Source: Homalodisca vitripennis (lineage: Eukaryota > Arthropoda > Insecta > Hemiptera > Cicadellidae). Taken from it: a DNA stretch of 64,000 bases. Shown here one piece after another: positions 56,906 to 64,000 of the stretch (its first letter is position 1; every line of letters starts with the position of its first letter). The stretch is from NCBI RefSeq assembly GCF_021130785.1, contig NC_060209.1, positions 23,312,001-23,376,000 on the forward strand, in the 5' to 3' direction. Below the pieces are notes generated by a model that was given only the letters and a program-made list of their open reading frames with translations, did not search any database and had not been told where the DNA came from. Both the position numbers and the translations under genes were made by a program.

Positions 56906-59110
56906 GCTGTCAGTAAGTGAAATTTCTTTCAAAGTAAACGGCAGACAAAGTAACTGCTCTTTTGTAGGTTACAGATCGTGTAACTGTTAGTTGCAATATC
57001 ATTTAGAAACAAAAAAATTATTAAATTATGAACGTTCGAGTTTTAACAGTATGAAACATAATTTTCAAAAATGTGTTTCAAATTCCCCTAATTGTTAACA
57101 ATATAATTTGGAACAAGCGCAAACAACAAGACGATTTAACATAGTAGGATGACAAGTCTTCAGATATTTGTCTCATAATGTTGTATGTTAATTAATAAGC
57201 TGTAAAGTTAATATTCTTCGCATTTATTTTAGACCGTTAGGTTCATTAACATGTAACATGTTAGAACTTTGCTCGTAATACTATTTGAAATTATTTTTAA
57301 TACGGATAAAATAAATAAAGCATTTACCTTGGTACTTCAATAGGTCAATTTGAGTCATTGATTTTTTTCATAAAGTTTAGAAGTGAGGTGGAACGGCAAC
57401 TAAAACGCCAGAAAGCGAGTGAAACGTGCCTAGGATAATATACCATACTTAGGAGCCTTTTAAGAAAAAGGATGTAACTTTCTACCCGTGCAAAGAGTAT
57501 TTTAAAACGTGTCTCAACATCACCGAACGTCGTTACAGTTTAAGCTCACACTTTACTTGTTGTTTCTGGGTTTAGTTCTTTTCCCGGCACTAGGTAATAT
57601 TGTTCTACAGCACATAGCGTGTATTTACTGCAAATTTTCACCAATAGAGGTATTATGCTGTAGAACATTTTTGTTATGTATTTCGTTTATTTTACAGTTA
57701 CGTTAACATTTAAATTGGTGAAGGTTGATAATTAAATGTTTAATTAATACTCCATACAGCGATTAAAGATACCTTCTATTATCACGGGTTTGTTTCATTT
57801 TAAATATCTTTAAAAAATTTGATTACATCCTATTACAGCTTTGAACCTAGAGCCATCCTGCACACCGACCGATTCATACCTTTAAATATTTTTATTTACA
57901 AGCCATTTGCACTTCGACCTGCTCCTGTTGGCCCCAGCTGCCTGCGATCCCGTCTGCAAGAATACGCAACTAGCACCGTAGTTCCACACAAGCTTCAGCA
58001 AAATCGGAAACATCACAGTCGTACTAAAATTAAAATAAACAAATTATTAGCGAAAAACCGTATAAAATACCAGGAATGCCTTTAGACTTTATCCACCATA
58101 TTTTAACTCGTAACGAATGTAATCTGTTCACGACAAAAGGTAAGACTTGTATGCCTTCCAACATTATAATACGTTGCACCGTTTGATAACATTATCATTA
58201 AGTATTAATATTTCCATTAGCATTGATGTAAAGAAATTAAACTTGCTAACTACCGGTTACGATTGCATATTTCACAACAATTGTTTTTGGACTCACACCA
58301 AAGTTTTTCGTGTTCAAATGAGAGATTTAGTTTTAGAAGTTTAACGTTCATGGCTTCTTGGATCAAACCATTCGTTTATATTTTAATTATACCTAGGGGC
58401 CACTTTGAATATTCTATTATTAGCTTAATGCTGTTAGTTTCTCCCCTACCGCTAAACTGAAAACTGACTAAAAACTTCAGATACACTTTTTTTATATTTA
58501 TATAGAATTTTTACTATTTGTATATAAATATATAATTTTAGTAAGAAAACCCTTCACAGTGACTTTAACGACAAGCAATCGTTCTCTTCAAAATACGTTT
58601 TTAAAACTATATTATTTAAAAAAAACTTTAAATTTAAATTACAAACTTCAAAATAATGTTGTATATTCAGATAATCTTATCTTTTTGTCAATTAACTCAT
58701 ATTTAAGTCTTCTAAAACATGATCTGTAAATAAAGTATAATGAATTGAGTATTTCAAATATACTTACCGGTATAGCGATCTGTGGATGCGAGAGAATTTA
58801 ATTAGGGCATTAAGGTTGTTCGTAATTGCCAATGGCATCTTAACAAATTATTGTAAGTAAATTTTATATTTATTTATGCCAAATTTACCTTCCATACATA
58901 ACGTTTGATTTATAGATCCTTGAAATTGTTTCACACACACAAAAATAAAATGTTATATTTGTATGTTTGTATTTGTAGTATATACTGGAGTGTTTAATAG
59001 TAATAGCACCAACTCCCAATGTTGAATTCTTTAAGGATCTTTGTCTTTCTCGTGTTTCAGCCATCTTCGTGAAGAGACCAATCGGATTAGGTTTGAGAGT
59101 TAAATTTGGG
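56906..59110. other. Stretch without recognised gene
   Basis: A short stem ('gttctacagca' at about 57,603-57,613 with its reverse complement near 57,655-57,665) surrounds a 40-nt loop. At 57,819-58,085 an 88-codon plus-strand frame spans a GC-richer patch with an acceptor-like 'tattacag' just inside its start. It has no recognised domain and is more likely chance than an exon. Confidence 0.4.
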
Positions 59111-59295
59111 AGTGCCGATCGCCGAGCGGTCTAAGACTTTGGAGTTTGGATCTGAGTTAGAGGTAGCACAGGTACAAATCCTGTCTGTGACTGAACACCT
59201 TTTACCCCACTAAGGGTAAATATCAGTTTCCCCACAGCAAGTACTAGATACGATGGCTCAGAAGTTAAGAAGAATTTTAATTTTGTAAAAACTCG
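59111..59295 (+). mobile_element. tRNA-derived SINE
   Basis: The head resembles a leucine/serine tRNA: an A-box-like 'cgatcgccgagcggtctaag' (59,116-59,135) and a B-box-like 'ggtacaaatcc' (59,171-59,181), 36 bp apart, as expected for an internal RNA polymerase III promoter. Acceptor-stem pairing is poor, so it is not a functional tRNA. The body ('accttttaccccactaaggg', 'gatggctcagaagttaagaa') ends in an A/T-rich tail. It depends on a LINE for mobility. Ends are approximate. Confidence 0.7.
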
Positions 59296-60539
59296 TTTAC
59301 ATATTATCAATTCTCAATGTGGATTTGAATACTATGCACTGTGTTTTGCAGACAATAAAATCAAATTTTTAAATTACCTTAGTACACACCACTAATCAAT
59401 TTAAGTTATTAATCCTACACAGCCCACTAAGCAGTGCTTTCCCATTAAGTATTCAGAGATTAAAGTATTTTTTCAGTACTGAAGCATAAAAATATTATTT
59501 TTTTAATTCAAAATTAAATTTGCAAACATTTAATAGATCTTAAAACGTATTATTCTTCAACAACCTATGATCTTTATTATTATGTAAGGGTATCAATTCA
59601 AGTCATCGTGGTGAATACAAATAATGATGTTTGATATAAGTGTTGGTATACTGATCATTTCTACTTCTGACTAATGTCTGAATGAGGTGTTATATTAATA
59701 ACTAAGATTAGCCAGTGCCAATACATTAATACTCGCACCCAAACCCCAAACACCAATGGCAATCAAGGGAATCCTACAGTTTAACTTGATAATACAACAA
59801 GTGATATACACCGACAGGCCAATTACAAAGCCAATTAAGTTTCAAACCGCACCAACATTTGTTTGCCTCAGATCACATTCAGACAAGGTTGAAGCCATGA
59901 AAGAGAATTATTAAGGATGCGGTTGATTCTAAATGTGGTAAATTTGCATTGATATTACATTAATTGAATGCAGCTTGTGGTGAATAGACAATCAATCAAT
60001 TTGATAATTGCAACAATTTACCATATTAACTTTGAATTTCGCTCATTTTAAAATTTATCAATGAAATAAAAACTTACCTTTTATACATTTTTAACATTTG
60101 TAAAATATTATATATATCAAGTTACTCAGCTGTCTATACTAGTTAAATACTTTTTTTAATTTATTTTGACCACATTGCAATGAATTCCACAAAATTTTAT
60201 AAACACATTTGTTAGTTAATTGATAGAGTTTTATTAAAAACTAAAAATTTTAACATTAAGGTTTAAAGTACAACAGAATTATAAGATGAAACAAAAATCT
60301 TATATATTTCAGGATCTGTTTACTGCACAAGGTTTATAATTTAACCTCCTATTTTAATATTCCCTATTAACGCAGTATAACATGACATTCTTGGTTATGC
60401 TACCATATTAGTAGCACATATCAACAAAAACTTAATCGCCTGAATGGCCGGCTCAATTTCCAAGGATCGTCCACTCTTCCTTCCTTATTGTATCTTTCGA
60501 GAGCGCTCATGAACAATAACATCCCGATGTACAGACCTT
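59296..60539. other. AT-rich stretch without recognised gene
   Basis: No reading frame, repeat or RNA supported. Confidence 0.45.
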
Positions 60540-60560
60540 GAAGTTGAAATTGAAGAAGGT

Positions 60561-61007
60561 ATGAAGTTTGGAGAACATATAACACGGACTAGACAAAAAG
60601 TATTGAACTTGATGGGAATGATCAGAAGGTATCTGAAGGCGGAGAAGGGTCTTCCCGACTCACAGATGATGACAATTTATAAAGGGGTGTTTGAGTCCAT
60701 AATGTTGTATGGCTGCGAACTGTGGGGGGCAGATATGAATAGAAGAGATGTGAATAAGATAAGGTCAATGCAAAGATCGATGATCTTAAGGGCCATAAAA
60801 GAATATTCCACAGTGTCGTATGAAGCAGTTAGAGTGGTGGCAGGAATTATGCCAATAGATTTGACAATAAAGATACGGATTGCAGTAAGAAAAATAAAAG
60901 AAGAAAGAGGAGATGTGGAAAGAGCGAAAAGAGAGTGGAGGGAAGTTGCGTTGGAGGAATGGCAACAGAGATGGGAAAGAACTATGAAGGGACGTGAGAC
61001 GTTTTAA
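60561..61007 (+). pseudogene. LINE pol, RT thumb and linker (first part)
   Basis: 148 codons from ATG 60,561, with the frame open a further 16 codons upstream, so the ATG is not a real start. It contains Phe-Gly-Glu-His-Ile ('FGxHI'), then Leu-Met-Gly, a Tyr-Lys-Gly-Val-Phe-Glu-Ser-Ile-Met-Leu-Tyr-Gly-Cys-Glu-Leu-Trp motif (the 'YxxVxxSxLLYGxExW' box of R1/LOA/Jockey-type LINEs) and 'QRSMILRAIKEYSTVSYEA'. The frame stops at 61,007 in a T-run where the next frame takes over, consistent with one extra base near 61,003. Confidence 0.8.
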
Positions 61008-61362
61008 ATATTTTCCGGATGTGAGAGATAGAGAAAAGATGAAGATAAGTCTCAACCACTATATGGTACAAAGTGTGACTGGACACGGAAATTATAAAGA
61101 AAAATTGATGACATTTAGATTGAGTGAGACAGATAGATGCAGATGTGGAGAGAGAGAAAATGCCTGGCACGTAATAAAAAGATTGTGTGAGATACCGAGA
61201 AGAAAGACAAGACAAGACTTGGTAAGAAAACTGCAAGAAAGAAGTTTGAGCTTTGAGAGAGAGAATCTGGTGAAGTATGAGGATGTGAGGAAATGTTTTA
61301 AGGATATGGTAACAAGAATTGGAAGAAGAAAGGAGAAAGAAGATTATGAAGAAGGAAGATAG
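60994..61362 (+). pseudogene. LINE pol, C-terminal zinc-knuckle part (second part)
   Basis: Continues pol in the +1 frame, with homology starting at about 61,005. A Leu-Asn-His-Tyr-Met-Val-Gln-Ser-Val-Thr-Gly-His-Gly motif (the 'QxLTGHG' box) precedes Cys-Arg-Cys-Gly...His-Val-Ile-Lys-Arg-Leu-Cys, a C-x-C-x7-H-x4-C knuckle typical of the C-terminus of R1/Jockey-like pol proteins. A basic tail follows up to TAG at 61,360. Endonuclease and RT palm are absent, so it is inactive. Confidence 0.8.
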
Positions 61363-61726
61363 CAAGAAAATTAAATGAATATTAAAGATGGCAAAGTGAA
61401 ATTGAAAATAAGTAAATCAAATGAATACAGCAAGAAATAAGACTAAGAGAGAAAATAAATTAAGTTACAGAAGAAGAAAGAAGATGAAGAAAGAAGAGGA
61501 GAAAGGAAAGAAGAATGAAGATGAAGAAAGAAGATGCAGAATGCAATAAAAGAAGAGAAAGAAATAAGAAATAATTATAGAGAAACATAAAATTAAAGAA
61601 GAAAAATTCCGATGATCCCAGACATACAAGGGTGTCTGGGGGAGGACGGGGGACACGTGGTAGGAGGAAAAGAAGGAGAACTGGGTGTAAGGAAGAGGAA
61701 AAAACGGGTACGCGTAGAAAGCAGCG

Positions 61727-61760
61727 CCTCTCGAAATAGGCCTTCGGCCTCGCGGAGAGG
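61727..61760 (+). other. Stem-loop in the LINE 3' UTR
   Basis: An outer stem, CCTCTC/GAGAGG, encloses an inner stem, AGGCC/GGCCT, with a TTC loop. It lies about 100 bp before the presumed 3' end, where LINE RNAs are often recognised by their reverse transcriptase. Confidence 0.6.
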
Positions 61761-61860
61761 GGGTGGTGGTGGGGCTGTTAAAGAAAAGAAGAAAGAAGAA
61801 GACCTTGAAGTTCACTGTATCCTGAATACCGTTTGTTAATGACAGTACAGATTCTATTTT

Positions 61861-62640
61861 CATTAAATTTAATTGGTTTCAACTCGATAACAAGTTCTTG
61901 TATCAGCTGGATTTTAAAAATTGAACATTCCCTTCTCGTTTAGCTTGAAAAAATAAAAACTAATATCAATTTGTGTTTCCTACACAAATTTCGTTCTCCA
62001 CAATACAAGAATCAAGAATAATTATTTTCGTAAAATATAGGTATAAACAATATTATTGCTTACAATAATTCCATTCTATTCCAAAAATTAACCCACACAA
62101 ATGGGCTCAAATACAAGCCTGTTATGTGGTTCCTTCATATTTAATAACACAACCTGCTGTCATCAGAATTAAATAATGGTACTATACTTTTTAGATATAA
62201 TCAGTGCAGTTTTAAATAACTAGTTGTTTTTGTAAATCTCAAACTAGACACAAATAGATAAATACAATTAACAACAATACAATGGATACAATACATCAAA
62301 TCACTACACTTTTTTAAATCGCATGATGATTGTTCTATTGATTTGTTAAGCTACTATAAAATAACAAGCAAACAGAACTCATTCTTTGTTGAGACTTTAT
62401 TTCTTTGTATTAATTATTTCACACAAACGTTAGGTGGAGGGGATGAATGAAAAAATCCTTAATACCAGAAGGAATAAATAAATATCGAAAACACGTGTCC
62501 TAAAATCCTTACCAATATCCAATGAGTTTCGTTTCGCGGCCAAAATATACAATTCACATACAATTATAAAGTTTATAAGCTTTAGATACAAGTATTGATG
62601 TGATGCATATGACACAATATTACGGGTGTTCATCGCTTAG
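61861..62640. other. AT-rich stretch without recognised gene
   Basis: No frame or repeat supported. The minus-strand frame at 62,430-62,633 has no recognised domain. Confidence 0.45.
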
Positions 62641-63365
62641 TTACACCTTTTAATAACATGGGACATGGAGATTATAGGAAATTGCAATTACACTGCCAAT
62701 GAAACTTTTAAAGTAAGTTTCCTTTGTGGTGCGAAGTTCAGATGGGACATGAGATTATAGGGACTTGCAATTACATTATTAATTGCGTTTTTTTTGAAGT
62801 CAGTTTTCCTTTGTGGTGCGAAGTTCAGATGGGACATGATATTATAGGAACTTGCAATTACATTATTAATTGCTTTTTTTTTTGAAGTCAGTTTCCTTTG
62901 TGGTGCGAAGTTCAGATGGGACATAAGATTATAGGGACGTGCAATTACATTATTAATTGCGTTTTTAAAGTCAGTTTCCTTTGTGGTGCGAAGTTCAGAT
63001 GAGACATGAGATTACAGGAACTGGTAATACTATTTCTAATAACGTATTTAAAGTCAGTTTTATTTTTTCAACTTTTCCAGCCTTAAAATAAGAATTAAGG
63101 GCGATGAAGCAAAACAATAATAATTAATAGCGTTGTTTAAAGTCAGTTTCCTTTGTAGTGCGAAGGTCAGATGGGACATGAGATTATAGGTACTTGGCAA
63201 TTAAATTTCGAATATCGTTTTATAAAGAAAGTTTCCTTTATGGTGTGGAGTTCAAATGGGATATGAAATTAGAGGGACTGGTAATACCATTTCTAATAAC
63301 GTTTTTCATTTTTTTTTCACTTATTCCAGCCTCAAAATAAGAAATAGAGGCAATGCAAAACAATG
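62640..63365. repeat. 83-87-bp tandem array with inserted sub-block
   Basis: The marker 'cctttgtggtgcgaagttca' and close variants start at 62,721, 62,808, 62,895, 62,978, 63,150 and 63,235. Units also share 'gatgggacatgagattatag' and 'cttgcaattacattattaat'. The gap between the fourth and fifth marker is two units long and holds a different block ('cttttccagccttaaaataa...gcaaaacaat', 63,055-63,118) that reappears after the last unit (63,301-63,365), so a larger composite unit was also copied. The minus-strand frame at 62,688-62,924 is produced by this periodicity. Confidence 0.9.
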
Positions 63366-64000
63366 TAAAGAGCCGGTTTATATAATTACCAACATCTAAT
63401 ATAAATGCAGCGTTTTTCAGAAGAGCTATTGGGAAACTAGTTGTTTCATCTTTCTTTCTCGTAAGAGCCTCTCCTATAATTTATAACATGACCTATTTAT
63501 TACACTTCAATAAATATGATAATTGCAACTCAATCACTTTTTGTTCTCGTCTATGAGACAGAGTAATTGGTTAGAATTAATTATCTCAGCATCGTTGATT
63601 ATTTTCTCATCAATATTTTTTTTTATTTAAGTTTTCAATTAAACATCTTCTCAATAATAGTTTATAACATCCTGTTATTCATACATGTTTTGGCTATTGC
63701 GATTCTGTATGTAATAGGGAGATAAAATAGTATTTCTATAAATAAAATTAATATAAGTATTTAAAGCCATAGCGTGGCACTTACATCCTTTAAAAATTTT
63801 TATAATGAGTTAACTTAATTAATTAAGGAACTTGCTTCGCTTTAAAAAACCAGAAATATTATAAATAATTATTTATAGTATTAATCATAATAGTAAACTC
63901 ATCATATAATGTAATCTGCTGTTTGCGTAACAGTGCTAATGGTAAATTTAGGTTACAAACTAAATTAAATAATTATTTATTTCAGAACTCCAGTACAATG
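63366..64000. other. AT-rich right end without recognised gene
   Basis: Nothing supported. Confidence 0.45.

Larger units (their letters stand above)
60540..61860 (+). mobile_element. 5'-truncated R1/LOA/Jockey-like LINE
   Basis: Plus-strand 3' end of a non-LTR element. The pol C-terminus is split by one frameshift (next two entries). It is followed by an extremely purine-rich 3' UTR (61,360-61,610) and a GC-rich block with a stem-loop (61,727-61,760). The 5' break lies close to 60,540, where homology-like sequence starts. The base composition (A/G-rich on the coding strand) is unlike its surroundings and marks its limits. No target-site duplication identified. Confidence 0.7.

Noticed and set aside
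57819..58085. Candidate host exon with Arg/Lys/His-rich frame
   Set aside because: No recognisable domain, no donor at a sensible place, and a composition that can arise by chance in a GC-richer patch.
59111..59195. A functional tRNA-Leu gene
   Set aside because: A- and B-box-like parts are present, but the acceptor stem does not pair and a SINE body follows.
60786..61365. Long minus-strand frames opposite the LINE, and 61,465-61,863
   Set aside because: Purine-rich coding strand gives stop-poor, Ser/Phe/Leu-rich antisense frames; no domains.
62688..62924. 78-codon minus-strand frame with repeated residues
   Set aside because: Arises from the 83-87-bp tandem array.

Overview
This 64 kb window is AT-rich eukaryotic DNA. 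The gypsy-type LTR element, the several insect-style non-LTR retrotransposon scraps, the tRNA-derived SINE and the abundant micro- and minisatellites suggest an arthropod, most likely an insect. The species cannot be named from the sequence. I find no convincing host protein-coding gene, no rRNA and no functional tRNA. What is present is a layered record of duplication and transposition.

Layout. Positions 450-17,250 and 17,251-34,809 are two head-to-tail copies of one segment, about 16.8 and 17.6 kb long. They are collinear throughout and differ by scattered substitutions and by a few fast-changing blocks: an (AT)n tract, a (GT)n tract, a 42-bp minisatellite with 7 units in copy 1 and about 20 in copy 2, and a roughly 172-bp tandem duplication found only in copy 2. 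Both copies carry the same decayed non-LTR retrotransposon fragments (at about 3.3, 3.9, 9.5 and 14.7 kb in copy 1), so those insertions predate the duplication. From 34.8 to about 55 kb there is a much older, eroded relative of the same segment. Three islands (A, B, C) reappear in the same order and orientation at 36.4, 39.9 and 41.0 kb inside otherwise poorly alignable DNA. A fourth block (13.3 kb) has a relative at 55.2 kb. Island A is unusually well preserved and contains a perfect match to the RFX X-box consensus in all three copies.

Later insertions into the 34.8-64 kb part include a 5'-truncated non-LTR element with a clean 14-bp target duplication (35,075-35,956), a minus-strand LINE 3' end (41.3-41.7 kb), a tRNA-derived SINE (59.1 kb), an R1/LOA/Jockey-like LINE 3' end with one frameshift (60.5-61.9 kb), and three more tandem-repeat arrays.

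The best preserved element is a minus-strand Ty3/gypsy-type retrotransposon at 45,597-51,503. Its 878/879-bp LTRs are nearly identical and flanked by a 4-bp target duplication (CGGT). It has an intact gag ending exactly at a classic A_AAA_AAC slippery heptamer, and an intact RNase H-integrase reading frame. Protease and reverse transcriptase are missing, so it is a young, internally deleted, non-autonomous copy.

The features do not form a pathway. The most interesting candidates for function are the conserved non-coding islands A-C, which stand out because their flanks have decayed.
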